From: Streptococcus sp. HF-1907
Lineage (GTDB): Bacteria; Bacillota; Bacilli; Lactobacillales; Streptococcaceae
Assembly: GCF_015594605.1 (NCBI RefSeq)
Contig: NZ_JADNQT010000010.1
Span: 1-64,000, forward strand
Direction: 5' to 3'
DNA: 64,000 nucleotides
The notes below the pieces were generated by a model, which was given only the letters and a program-made list of their open reading frames with translations, was not told the DNA's origin and did not search any database. The position numbers and the translations under genes are program-made. Below, piece after piece: positions 1 to 8,155 of this stretch (position 1 is the stretch's first letter; every line of letters begins with the position of its first letter).

Positions 1-359
1 AGAAAATCCTAGACTTCTCGGAGGAGCTCCGCTATTACTATGAGCTGTATCAACTCTTATTATTCCATTTTCAAGAGAAGAATACCGACCATTTTATGGC
101 ACTGATTGACGACAACCTTCCCTTTGTTAATCCTGCTTTTTCAACTGTCTTTAAGACCTTCAAAAAATACAACCCCTACATCGCAAACGCCCTGGAGCTC
201 CCTTATTCTAACGCCAAGCTAGAAGCTACTAACAAACTCATCAAGGACATTAAGCGTCAAGCTTTCGGCTTTCGAAACTTCAAGAACTTTAAAACAAAAA
301 TTCTCATCGCTTTGAACATCAAAATAGAGAGAACCAATCTGATTCTCTCTAGATGTTAG
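1..359 (+). CDS. ISL3-family transposase, C-terminal part (cut by window edge)
   Basis: The frame is open from the window start (codons begin at base 3) to a TAG at 357-359, so the ATG at 96 is internal and the true gene begins outside the window. The visible 118 residues are the end of a DDE transposase of the ISL3 group. The run YSNAKLEATNKLIKDIKR, followed by AFGFRNFKNFKTKILIALNI, contains the conserved late glutamate region of the catalytic triad. It carries no frameshift in the visible part. The element's right inverted repeat follows seven bases after the stop, so this is a whole right end rather than a stray fragment. Family assignment is from recognised C-terminal motifs; the subgroup (IS1167/IS1193-like) is inference. 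Confidence 0.85.
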   Translation, partial: KILDFSEELRYYYELYQLLLFHFQEKNTDHFMALIDDNLPFVNPAFSTVFKTFKKYNPYIANALELPYSNAKLEATNKLIKDIKRQAFGFRNFKNFKTKILIALNIKIERTNLILSRC

Positions 360-365
360 TGATAA

Positions 366-392
366 ATCACCCACTACAGTTGACAATGAGCC
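366..392. repeat. ISL3 right terminal inverted repeat
   Basis: Read from the outside inwards on the minus strand the end begins GGCTCATTGTCAACTGTAG, which resembles the GGCTnTTnGTCAA ends of ISL3 elements. It lies directly after the transposase stop. The following eight bases, TTTTTAAA (393-400), would be the target duplication if the other end matched, but that end is outside the window. Confidence 0.7.
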
Positions 393-511
393 TTTTTAAA
401 TTAAATAGCCTCATATTGTTCGTTTTATTGTTAGTTAATCAATCTACTGATAACTATTTGTACAGAATTTTAAAAATAAGAATCTTTTTGTCCTAGGCTT
501 GCTCTAGCTCA

Positions 512-1444
512 TTATTTCAAGTTCTTTTTGTACTCTTCAGCTTCTGCTGCTGTTGATAATACGAAGTGACCTGGTGTGATTTCACGCATTTCGCGTTCTT
601 GACCATCTTGCTCCATAGTTGGATCGTAAGCGTAGTGAACACGGGCGCGTTCTTTTTCAGGGTCTGGTTCAGGAATAGCTGAAAGTAAACTCTTAGTGTA
701 TGGGTGGATTGGATTGTTGTAAACATCGTCTGATGTTCCAATTTCCAAAATTTTACCCCAGTGCATAACACCAATACGGTCTGAAATGTATTTAACCATT
801 GACAAATCGTGAGCGATGAAGAGGTAAGTCAAACCTTGTTCATGTTGCAATTTTTGCATCAAATTGACAACCTGCGCCTGGATTGAAACATCAAGAGCTG
901 AGATTGGTTCGTCGGCGATGATGAATTTGGGTTCAACAGCTAGCGCACGCGCAATCCCAATACGTTGACGTTGTCCACCTGAGAATTCATGTGGGTAGCG
1001 TGTTAAGTGGTCTTTGTTCAAACCAACTAAATCAAGCAATTCTTGGACTTTCGCATCGCGTTCTTCTTTAGTTTTTACCAACTTATGGATATCAAGGCCT
1101 TCTGCGACAATATCACGGATTTTCATACGACCGTTAAGACTAGCTTGTGGGTCTTGGAAAATCATCTGAGCGTCCTTACGGAAGCCGTGAAGTGCTTTAC
1201 CTTTAAGGTGAGACACTTTTTCACCGTTAAAGATAATTTCCCCCTCGTTGATATCATAAAGTTTCAAGATAGCACGGCCAACGGTTGTTTTCCCTGAGCC
1301 TGATTCTCCAACAAGCCCGAAAACTTCACCTTCGTAGATGTCAAAGCTGACATTATCAATAGCTTTAACTTCGTTGGATTTTCCTTTATTGAAGGTCAAA
1401 GAAACGTTTTTGACTTCAACTAATTTTTTACGATTTTCAGTCAT
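512..1444 (-). CDS. oppF: Oligopeptide ABC transporter ATP-binding protein OppF (AmiF)
   Basis: One of the two ATPases that power peptide uptake through OppBC at the cytoplasmic face of the membrane. The protein has a Walker A GESGSGKTT near residue 46, the ABC signature FSGGQRQR in the middle, Walker B IIADEP, and the C-terminal oligopeptide-transporter extension (HPYTKSLLSAIPEP) typical of OppD/F. An upstream in-frame start exists at 1474, but I choose the ATG at 1444 because it is preceded by GGAAGGGAAG and overlaps the oppD stop as TAATG, giving 310 residues, the usual length. It is the last gene of the operon oppABCDF. I see no clear terminator after it. The dipeptide (Dpp) branch is an alternative name for the same architecture. 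Confidence 0.92.
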   Translation of the reverse strand: MTENRKKLVEVKNVSLTFNKGKSNEVKAIDNVSFDIYEGEVFGLVGESGSGKTTVGRAILKLYDINEGEIIFNGEKVSHLKGKALHGFRKDAQMIFQDPQASLNGRMKIRDIVAEGLDIHKLVKTKEERDAKVQELLDLVGLNKDHLTRYPHEFSGGQRQRIGIARALAVEPKFIIADEPISALDVSIQAQVVNLMQKLQHEQGLTYLFIAHDLSMVKYISDRIGVMHWGKILEIGTSDDVYNNPIHPYTKSLLSAIPEPDPEKERARVHYAYDPTMEQDGQEREMREITPGHFVLSTAAEAEEYKKNLK

Positions 1445-2490
1445 TAAGCTTTCTTCCCTTCCATTTTTTTCCACTTAGCCCAGCGTTTTTGAATTGGGAG
1501 TGGTGGTGTTACTTTAGGTGCACGTTCATCTAGCAACCATGTTGCTGCATAATGCGTGTCTGACACTTTGAACATTGGTGGTTCTTCTTCATGGTCGATG
1601 TCCAAGGCAAATTCATTACGAGCTGCAAAGGCATCACCTTTAGGTGGGTTCAAGAGGTCTGGTGGTGTTCCTGGAATTGATTCCAAGCTACCAGATTCTG
1701 TGTCTGTGGTTGGCATTGAGTTTAGGAGTCCCCAAGTGTATGGGTGTTGTGGGTTGTAGAAAACCTCATCAACGGTTCCATACTCAATGATTTTACCAGC
1801 ATACATTACCGCAACGCGGTCTGCCATACCAGCTACGACACCAAGGTCGTGGGTAATGAAGATGATTGATGAATGGCGTTCTTTTTGAATTTCTTTCATC
1901 AAGTGAAGAATTTGCGCTTGAATGGTAACGTCAAGAGCTGTTGTTGGCTCATCAGCAATCAGAATTTCTGGGTTAGCTGCAAGAGCAACGGCGATAACGG
2001 CACGTTGGCGCATACCACCAGACCATTGGTGTGGGTAGTCATTGAGGTGTTCTTCGGCATTTGGAATACCGACATTCTTCATCAATTCGAGAGCTCGTTC
2101 AAGGGCTTCTTTTTTAGAAATTTTTTCGTGAATCATGATTGGTTCGGCAATTTGCAAACCAATTTTCATGGTTGGGTCAAGGCTGGTCATTGGGTCTTGG
2201 AAAATCATTGAGATTTCATTTCCACGAATTTTTACCCATTCACTTTCACTAAGCTCGTTCAAATTACGACCTTTGAAATTGATTTCTCCAGTGATTTCTG
2301 AATTTTTAGCGTTAAGTCCGATAATGGTACGAGTAGTAACGGATTTTCCGGAACCAGACTCCCCCACGATAGCAAGGGTTTCCCCTTCTTTTAAATCAAA
2401 ATTAACGTCGCGGATAGCCTTCACATCACCAGCATAGGTATGGAAGTCCACATGTAAATTTTTGACACTTAAGATAGTTTCTTTAGTCAT
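1444..2490 (-). CDS. oppD: Oligopeptide ABC transporter ATP-binding protein OppD (AmiE)
   Basis: Partner ATPase of OppF. Walker [12 protein letters not shown] is near residue 42, the signature is [12 protein letters not shown], Walker B is [11 protein letters not shown], and the H-loop is [10 protein letters not shown]. The C-terminal region holds the [12 protein letters not shown] oligopeptide-ABC motif and a long tail, giving 348 residues as in streptococcal AmiE. The start has AGGAGG eight bases upstream. The stop overlaps the oppF start (TAATG), indicating translational coupling, so equal amounts of both ATPases are expected. Confidence 0.93.
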   Translation of the reverse strand: MTKETILSVKNLHVDFHTYAGDVKAIRDVNFDLKEGETLAIVGESGSGKSVTTRTIIGLNAKNSEITGEINFKGRNLNELSESEWVKIRGNEISMIFQDPMTSLDPTMKIGLQIAEPIMIHEKISKKEALERALELMKNVGIPNAEEHLNDYPHQWSGGMRQRAVIAVALAANPEILIADEPTTALDVTIQAQILHLMKEIQKERHSSIIFITHDLGVVAGMADRVAVMYAGKIIEYGTVDEVFYNPQHPYTWGLLNSMPTTDTESGSLESIPGTPPDLLNPPKGDAFAARNEFALDIDHEEEPPMFKVSDTHYAATWLLDERAPKVTPPLPIQKRWAKWKKMEGKKA

Positions 2491-2501
2491 GTTAGTTCCT
2501 C

Positions 2502-3533
2502 CTAATCGTTGCTAGATTTAGGGTCAAAGGCATCGCGCAAGCCATCTCCAAGAAGGATGAAAGCAAGGGCAATGACAACCAAAGCAAGGGCTGGGAGCAT
2601 TACTTGATATGGATAGTATTGCAAGTTTTCTTGGGCATCTGAAATCAATGAACCAAGTGATGCTGTCGGTGGTTTAACCCCTAAGTTGATGGCTGAAAGC
2701 ACTGCTTCGTACATGATGGCACTTGGAATAGTCATCATGATTTGGACGATGATAATCCCTGAAATGTTTGGCAAAATGTGACGGAAAGCAATCTTCAATG
2801 GGCTTTCACCAAGTGAGCGAGAAGCCAAAACAAACTCACGTTCACGGTATGAGAGGGTCAAATTACGAACTTGACGCGCCATTGATGTCCAACCCGTGAA
2901 GGCAATTGAGATAACGATGGCTGTAATCCCGTTTCCGAGAACCAAACCAAGCATGGTAACGATAACCAAGTTAGGGATTGATGAGATGACCTCAACAACA
3001 CGTTGCATGAAGGTATCGGTACGGCCTCCGATATAACCTGAAATCAAACCATAGGTAACCCCAAAAATCAAGTCAATCAAAGTTGCAGCAATAGCAACTA
3101 GAAGGGAAATACGGATACCAACGATAATACGTTTTCCGAGGCTACGACCAAGGCTGTCTGTTCCCATGATGAATTTTTTATTTTTTGGAACACTTTGTGC
3201 TTTGTAGGCATCAGTTGATTCAGTATTACCTGAATATTTGATTTTACCATTCCAGAACGGAAGGTTGTCACTCAATTTTGGTGGAAGGTTACGGTAAGTT
3301 GTAACGGCTTTTGAATCGAAGCTGTTGGCACTCTTTTGTGGGATAAAGATGGTTGATGCCATTGAAAAGACAATCAACAGACCTAAGAACCAAAGTGACA
3401 CAACGGCTAGTTTATTTTTCTTAAGACGACGCCATGCATCTTGCATGAATGAAAGAGCTGGCTTTTCGATTTTTTCTTGGGCACTGCTTGAACCAGCACC
3501 AACAAGTTGGAATGTTCTATTTTTATCTGCCAT
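2502..3533 (-). CDS. oppC: Oligopeptide ABC transporter permease OppC (AmiD)
   Basis: Integral membrane permease of 343 residues. It has a cytoplasmic N-terminal stretch, a first transmembrane helix near residues 40-60, a long extracellular loop, then five helices. The EAA loop that docks with the ATPase reads SLGESPLKIAFRHILPN. RBS AAGGAG precedes the ATG, and the gene starts 10 bases after the oppB stop. The extracytoplasmic loop (residues about 65-130) is typical of the AmiD branch. Confidence 0.92.
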   Translation of the reverse strand: MADKNRTFQLVGAGSSSAQEKIEKPALSFMQDAWRRLKKNKLAVVSLWFLGLLIVFSMASTIFIPQKSANSFDSKAVTTYRNLPPKLSDNLPFWNGKIKYSGNTESTDAYKAQSVPKNKKFIMGTDSLGRSLGKRIIVGIRISLLVAIAATLIDLIFGVTYGLISGYIGGRTDTFMQRVVEVISSIPNLVIVTMLGLVLGNGITAIVISIAFTGWTSMARQVRNLTLSYREREFVLASRSLGESPLKIAFRHILPNISGIIIVQIMMTIPSAIMYEAVLSAINLGVKPPTASLGSLISDAQENLQYYPYQVMLPALALVVIALAFILLGDGLRDAFDPKSSND

Positions 3534-3543
3534 GAACTTCTCC

Positions 3544-4458
3544 TTATTGCAAGCGAACGCGTGGATCTACGAGACTGATAACGATATCAGTAACCAAGAT
3601 AGCCACCATAAGCATAACGGCGTAGACGATAGTTGTTCCCATAATAACTGGGTAGTCTTTTGTAGGGATTGATGATACAAACTGTTGCCCGATTCCTGGG
3701 ATTGAGAAAATTTGCTCAATCAAGGCTGAACCGGTCAAAAGACCTGCAGCTAATGGACCGATGAGAGTCAAGACTGGAATCATTGAGTTACGATAGGCGT
3801 GTCTAGTTGTTACTTGACGCATTGTCATCCCTTTAGAACGAGCTAATTGGATATAGTCTGTGTTGAGTGTTTCAATCATTTCACTACGGAAGAAACGTGA
3901 CACTTGCGCTAGGGTTGGCAAACCAAGAGCCAATGATGGCAAGATAGTTTTGCCAAATGTTCCCCAACCTGAAAGCGGAGCAATTCCCCATTTGAAACCA
4001 AAATAGTCAAGAAGCAATAGACCGATGATGAATGATGGCATTGAGATACCAAGTGTTGAAATAACACTCAAGATAGCGTCAATTTTATCATTTTTGTGAC
4101 GAGCTGAGATAGCACCGACAATGATACCACCGATAACACCAAAGACCAAAGCTTGGATACCAAGGTGAACAGAGACACCAAGACGTTGTGAAATCATGCG
4201 TGATACGGGTTGGTTAACCGATTGGTAACTTGTCCCGAAATCTCCATGAAGGGCATTCCACAAGTAAGTGAGGTATTGTTGCCAAACTGGTTTGTCCAAA
4301 CCATATTGCTTGTTAAGCAAAGCAATCATATCATCCGTCAACTTAGGATTGTTGTAGGGTGTCCCTGGGAGGATTTGCATGAGGAAGAACGAAAGGGTGA
4401 TAACGACCCAAAGTGTCACTAGCAAGATAGCAACACGTTTAAGAATGTACTTAAGCAT
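3544..4458 (-). CDS. oppB: Oligopeptide ABC transporter permease OppB
   Basis: Permease of 304 residues with six predicted helices and the EAA-type loop LARSKGMTMRQVTTRHAYRN. The N-terminus (MLKYILKRVAILLVTLWVVITL) is the classical OppB/DppB first helix. The streptococcal AmiC proteins I know of are near 500 residues because of a large extracytoplasmic insertion. This one has the short generic OppB length, so the operon is not a plain copy of the pneumococcal ami operon. RBS AAAGGAAAA lies upstream. It is separated from oppA by 120 bases containing two hairpins. Confidence 0.9.
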   Translation of the reverse strand: MLKYILKRVAILLVTLWVVITLSFFLMQILPGTPYNNPKLTDDMIALLNKQYGLDKPVWQQYLTYLWNALHGDFGTSYQSVNQPVSRMISQRLGVSVHLGIQALVFGVIGGIIVGAISARHKNDKIDAILSVISTLGISMPSFIIGLLLLDYFGFKWGIAPLSGWGTFGKTILPSLALGLPTLAQVSRFFRSEMIETLNTDYIQLARSKGMTMRQVTTRHAYRNSMIPVLTLIGPLAAGLLTGSALIEQIFSIPGIGQQFVSSIPTKDYPVIMGTTIVYAVMLMVAILVTDIVISLVDPRVRLQ

Positions 4459-4481
4459 ATGAGTTTTCCTTTATTTATTTG

Positions 4482-4551
4482 CTTTTGTTGAAGGGAAAAG
4501 ATGAACTTCTCCTTTCAACAAAAGCAAGAATTGGTTACTGCCAATTCTTGC
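4482..4551 (-). terminator. Two hairpins between oppA and oppB (attenuator or mRNA processing site)
   Basis: In the direction of transcription the first hairpin is a perfect 11-bp stem, GCAAGAATTGG paired with CCAATTCTTGC (4524-4551, six-base loop), followed by TTTTGTTG. The second has an 11-bp stem, TTCAACAAAAG with CTTTTGTTGAA (4482-4524). Such structures after a binding-protein gene commonly allow partial termination or protect the oppA mRNA, so that the binding protein exceeds the permease genes. The U-run is short, so full termination is unlikely. Confidence 0.6.
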
Positions 4552-4578
4552 AATCATGTGATCTGTTAATGAGACAGA

Positions 4579-6228
4579 TTATTTTTTATAAGCGTGTGTA
4601 AAGTCTACACTCAAACCTGTTGTGTTACGAACAAGTCCTTTAAGGCTTGAGTTTTGCAAACCTTTACCGCTACGGAAGTAAAGTGGGTTGTATGCTGCGT
4701 TGTCGTAAAGAACTTTTTCAGCTTCTTTGTAGTCTGCTGCTGCGGCATCTGTATCTTGAGCGTCTGTTGTTACAGCTTTAGTTAATACTGCATCGTAAGC
4801 ATCGCTCTTGAATTTACCGTAGTTGTATGAAGCATCGGATTTGAACAAGCTGTAGAATGTTGATCCTTCTGGATAGTCACCACCCCAAAGAACAACGGCT
4901 ACGTCGAAGTTTTGGTTCTTAGTATCTTCAAGACGTTGTTTGAAGGTTACGAATTTTTCTTCGACTGTCAAACCAGGAAGAGCAGCTTCCCAAGTTGATT
5001 TGATGTAGTCAACTGCGTTTTTAGCTGCAGGTGAATCTGAGTCAGCAGTGATAGTAACTTTAAGTTTTGACAAACCTGCTTCTTTCAAACCTTCTTTGAA
5101 GAGTTTAGCAGCTTTTTTCTTGTTGTATGAGTAACCAGGAGCTACGTATTTAGCAAGGTCTGTACCATCTTCCAATTTAGCAAGAGCCGTTGGAGCAAAA
5201 CCAGTAGCGGCTTTTGAACCTGTATCAACAGCGGCACTTACAATACCTTTACGGTCAGTTGCAAGGTTAAGGGCTTGACGGATTTTAGTGTTATCCAATC
5301 CTTTAACGCTACCAGTTTGGTTGTAAACCATGTAAGCTGTTGTTGCTTCATTGATAGCAACAGCATCTTTGTTGCTTGAGTTTGCTTGGTAGATTGCTGA
5401 TGTTCCTGATATGTTAGCGTAGTCTAACTCACCACGTTTGTACATTTGTACAGCTGTATCAGGTTTTTTAACAGTTTGAACGTTTACAGTGTTTGTTTTA
5501 ACGTTTTTAGCATTCCAATAGTATTTGTTTTTCTTAAGGGTAAATTTACCGTTTGAACCATTCCAACCTGTTACAGTGTATGGACCTGAGTAAACTTGAT
5601 ATTTAGACGCTGTTGCGTAATCTTTACCGTATTGTTTAACAACTTCTTCTTTTTGTGGCATAAAGTTTGCGAATGCCAAGAAGTATTTGAATTGTGGTGA
5701 TGGGCTTGTCAATGTGAAGATAACTTTGTTACCCTCAGCTTTAACACCAAGTTGTGACAAGTCTTTAATTTCGCCTGAGTTAATCTTGTCAGCGTTCAAA
5801 ACGTGAGCATCTGTAGCAAGGTAAGCGTACTCTGAAGCTGTTTCAGGGTTAACAATACGTTGCCATGTGTAAACAAAGTCTTTAGCTGTCAAGTCACTTC
5901 CGTCAGACCATTTAAGGTTGTCACGAAGAGTGGCTGTATAAGTCAAACCATCTTTTGAGATTTCAAGTTTTTTCGCCAAGTCAGGTTGTGCTTTACCATT
6001 TTTATCGATACGAAGAAGGTTACTTCCTGAATTACCAATAGCGATTGTAGAATAAGTATCTGTATTTTTTGAAATATCCAAAGTGTTGATATCAGTTGGT
6101 GTGTACCAGTTGATTTCTTTCTTTGAAGCTGCAGAGGCTGTACTTGCTTGAGCAGCTACTGCAACTACTGAAGCAAGGACAAGGGCACCCGCACTAATGC
6201 GACGCCATGAACGATTCTTTTTAGCCAT
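4579..6228 (-). CDS. oppA: Oligopeptide-binding protein OppA-like, secreted, no lipobox
   Basis: Extracellular peptide-binding protein (SBP family 5) of 549 residues that should hand peptides to OppBC. The N-terminus has KKNRSWRR, then a hydrophobic core and STASAAS, a signal peptidase I type site near residue 33. Family motifs include LRDNLKWSDGSDLTAKDFVY, KKNKYYWN and a late VVLWGGDYPEGS. Unusually, I find no cysteine anywhere in the protein, so it cannot be lipid-anchored in the way Gram-positive OppA proteins normally are. The RBS AGGAG precedes the ATG. It is the first gene of the operon and has its own promoter. Peptide specificity cannot be read from the sequence. Confidence 0.9.
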   Translation of the reverse strand: MAKKNRSWRRISAGALVLASVVAVAAQASTASAASKKEINWYTPTDINTLDISKNTDTYSTIAIGNSGSNLLRIDKNGKAQPDLAKKLEISKDGLTYTATLRDNLKWSDGSDLTAKDFVYTWQRIVNPETASEYAYLATDAHVLNADKINSGEIKDLSQLGVKAEGNKVIFTLTSPSPQFKYFLAFANFMPQKEEVVKQYGKDYATASKYQVYSGPYTVTGWNGSNGKFTLKKNKYYWNAKNVKTNTVNVQTVKKPDTAVQMYKRGELDYANISGTSAIYQANSSNKDAVAINEATTAYMVYNQTGSVKGLDNTKIRQALNLATDRKGIVSAAVDTGSKAATGFAPTALAKLEDGTDLAKYVAPGYSYNKKKAAKLFKEGLKEAGLSKLKVTITADSDSPAAKNAVDYIKSTWEAALPGLTVEEKFVTFKQRLEDTKNQNFDVAVVLWGGDYPEGSTFYSLFKSDASYNYGKFKSDAYDAVLTKAVTTDAQDTDAAAADYKEAEKVLYDNAAYNPLYFRSGKGLQNSSLKGLVRNTTGLSVDFTHAYKK

Positions 6229-6268
6229 AGCTAATCTCCTATATTTTTTTAATATTTTAATAAGTTAT

Positions 6269-6326
6269 ATTATAGCATAAATTTTTCTTAAAATAATACT
6301 CTATTTACCTAAATTTTGAGAATATT
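6269..6326 (-). promoter_or_regulatory. oppA promoter with upstream CodY-like box
   Basis: An extended -10, TGCTATAAT (6269-6277 on the minus strand), lies about 40 bases upstream of the oppA ATG; the -35 is poor. At 6312-6326 the minus strand reads AATATTCTCAAAATT, two mismatches from the CodY consensus AATTTTCWGAAAATT. CodY control of peptide uptake is well known in lactococci and streptococci; its action at this site is inferred. Confidence 0.6.
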
Positions 6327-6420
6327 TTTTAAAAATCAGACCTAAAAACGGTCAAAAGTCTTTAGTTAGTAGTGTTTTGACAGCCTTTTCATTTAGAAAA
6401 TTTTTTTCAAAAATTTCTTT

Positions 6421-6449
6421 TTAATTCCCATCACTGTCTGTGATATAAT
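6421..6449 (+). promoter_or_regulatory. dacA promoter
   Basis: An extended -10 TGATATAAT at 6441-6449 is followed 33 bases later by the dacA ATG. The -35 region at 6421-6426 (TTAATT) is weak, compensated by the TG motif. Confidence 0.55.
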
Positions 6450-6482
6450 GTTTACAGTTTATTATCTGCAAAGGAATTTATT

Positions 6483-7715
6483 ATGAAACGTCTACTTGCT
6501 TGTTTTCTAGTTATCATTAGTTTATTTGGCGGTGGGGTGGCTTTGGCTGAGGATTTTGATGCCTCGGCAGCGCATGCTATTGCTGTTGACCTCAATTCTG
6601 GGAAGATTCTCTATGAAAAAGATGCGGATTCTTCTGCTGGGATTGCATCCTTGACCAAAATTTTGACCGTTTACATGGTTTACAAAGAAATTGATGCCAA
6701 GCGTCTGTCTTGGAATACAAATGTTAAGATTTCTGATTACGCTTATGATTTGACTGCTAACTCCGAAGCTAGTAATGTTCCCATGGAGAAGCGTCAGTAC
6801 ACTGTTCGCCAACTGGTTGATGCTGCCATGATTGCTAGCGCTAACAGCGCAGCCATTGCCCTCGCGGAACAAGTCGCTGGAACTGAGAGTGCCTTCGTCG
6901 ATAAAATGTCTGAACAGCTAAAGAGTTGGGGGATTACGGATGCTCATCTGGTCAATGCTTCTGGGCTCAACAATAGTATGCTGGGTAGCAACATCTACCC
7001 TAACTCCAGTGCCGACGATGAAAATAAAATGAGTGCCAAGGATATGGCAATTATCGCCTACCACTTGGTAACGGAATATCCTGAAATCTTGAAAGTCACC
7101 AACCAAACGACAGCAGCCTTCGATGATGTTACCATGACCACTTACAACTACATGTTACCTGACATGCCTGCTTACCGTAATGGTGTCAACGGTCTAAAAA
7201 CTGGAACGACTGAACTGGCTGGTCAATCTTTCGTAGCTACATCAACTGAAAGTGGGATGCGTTTGTTGACAGTCGTTTTACACGCTGACAATACGGATAC
7301 CAATACCTACGCTCGCTTTACAGCGACGGCTGGAATACTCGATTATATCACTAATAATTTTGAGCCTCAGACGGTGCTAACAAAGGGCGAAGCCTATAAA
7401 GATAGCAAATCTCCTATCCAAGATGGAAAATCCAAAACGGTCACCGCAGTTGCTCAGAAATCACTCAAAGTTGCTCAGCAAAAATCGCTAAAGAAGGACA
7501 ACAAGGTCTCTATCAAATATAGCGATGCTTCTGCTCCTATCAAAAAAGGACAAACCTTGGGAACAGCCACTTACGTGGACAACAATCGTGTCGGAAGTGG
7601 TTATCTTGTAGAAAACCCAACCGTTAAAATGGTCGCTAAAGAAGAAGTCAAACGCAGTTTCTTCCTCAAAGTTTGGTGGAATCATTTCGTCAATTACGTC
7701 AATACTGCACTTTAA
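6483..7715 (+). CDS. dacA: D-alanyl-D-alanine carboxypeptidase (PBP3), DacA
   Basis: Trims the terminal D-Ala of peptidoglycan pentapeptide at the outer face of the membrane. Signal peptide at residues 1-22 (MKRLLACFLVIISLFGGGVALA). The serine peptidase S11 motifs are all present: SLTK (Ser56, Lys59), SAN near residue 120, and KTGTT near residue 240. A C-terminal PBP5-type beta domain is followed by a short amphipathic tail (FFLKVWWNHFVNYVNTAL) that anchors the protein in the membrane. Length 410 is normal. It is monocistronic and faces the suf operon across a 440-bp convergent gap. Confidence 0.95.
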   Translation: MKRLLACFLVIISLFGGGVALAEDFDASAAHAIAVDLNSGKILYEKDADSSAGIASLTKILTVYMVYKEIDAKRLSWNTNVKISDYAYDLTANSEASNVPMEKRQYTVRQLVDAAMIASANSAAIALAEQVAGTESAFVDKMSEQLKSWGITDAHLVNASGLNNSMLGSNIYPNSSADDENKMSAKDMAIIAYHLVTEYPEILKVTNQTTAAFDDVTMTTYNYMLPDMPAYRNGVNGLKTGTTELAGQSFVATSTESGMRLLTVVLHADNTDTNTYARFTATAGILDYITNNFEPQTVLTKGEAYKDSKSPIQDGKSKTVTAVAQKSLKVAQQKSLKKDNKVSIKYSDASAPIKKGQTLGTATYVDNNRVGSGYLVENPTVKMVAKEEVKRSFFLKVWWNHFVNYVNTAL

Positions 7716-7733
7716 GTGAGACATATAGAAATC

Positions 7734-7770
7734 AAGGACTGGGTTCTATGAACAGAACCTAGTCCTTTTT
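7734..7770 (+). terminator. dacA terminator
   Basis: A 14-bp stem (7734-7747 with 7754-7767, one G-U pair, six-base loop) beginning AAGGACTGGGTTCT is followed by five T. It starts 18 bases after the dacA stop. Confidence 0.9.
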
Positions 7771-7787
7771 AAGGCTTGATTGAGTTT

Positions 7788-7952
7788 ACTTTTTTACGAC
7801 AGGAAGTCAACATAGTAGTATGCGGGAGTACTTTTTCTCAAAAGTGGGCAAAATAATAGTACACGAGGGTACTTTGCTCAAAAGTCGTCAGCAATAGCAC
7901 TATTCGACGTCACTTTTTCTAGAGTGAAGTAAAAACTACGGTAAATTGACTA
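7788..7952. repeat. Degenerate 41-42 nt tandem array in the dacA-sufB gap
   Basis: Units begin ACTTTTTT at 7788, ACTTTTTCTCAAAAGT at 7830, ACTTTGCTCAAAAGT at 7871 and ACTTTTTCTAGAGTGAAGT at 7912, so the period is 42, 41 and 41. Between the cores the text is loosely conserved (TAGTA, CGAGGGT). Several cores are self-complementary (ACTTTT/AAAAGT). Copies are too divergent for recent duplication. The 13-mer AGTACTTTTTCTC from the 7830 copy recurs in the loop of the suf terminator at 8090. No gene is visible in 7771-8080. Function unknown. Confidence 0.55.
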
Positions 7953-8080
7953 CTCTGTCTCGAGAGTAGTACTAAAGCATATGGTTAAAGGAGATTGCTT
8001 GCATACGCACTACCCGAGAAAATAGCAAAAATCTGTTTTTTTTTGAATTTCAATGAAAACAGTAATCTGTTTCCACTAAA

Positions 8081-8112
8081 AAGAGGTCGAGTACTTTTTC
8101 TCTCGACCTCTT
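8081..8112 (-). terminator. suf operon terminator
   Basis: Perfect 11-bp stem AAGAGGTCGAG / CTCGACCTCTT with a ten-base loop, followed on the minus strand by TTTAG. It lies 44 bases after the sufB stop. Confidence 0.85.
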
Positions 8113-8155
8113 TGAGTTTATGTTTATCAAGATTTTTTATCATCTTGGACAAAAA

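Noticed and set aside
7820..7897. 25-codon plus-strand ORF MREYFFSKVGKIIVHEG
   Set aside because: Lies inside the 41-nt repeats with no Shine-Dalgarno; the frame is not preserved between units.
7788..7952. CRISPR array suggested by the 41-nt period
   Set aside because: Copies are degenerate throughout, without conserved repeat and variable spacer partition, and no cas genes are near.
8041..8103. Possible small RNA near the suf terminator
   Set aside because: The only clear structure is the terminator hairpin itself; no independent promoter found.
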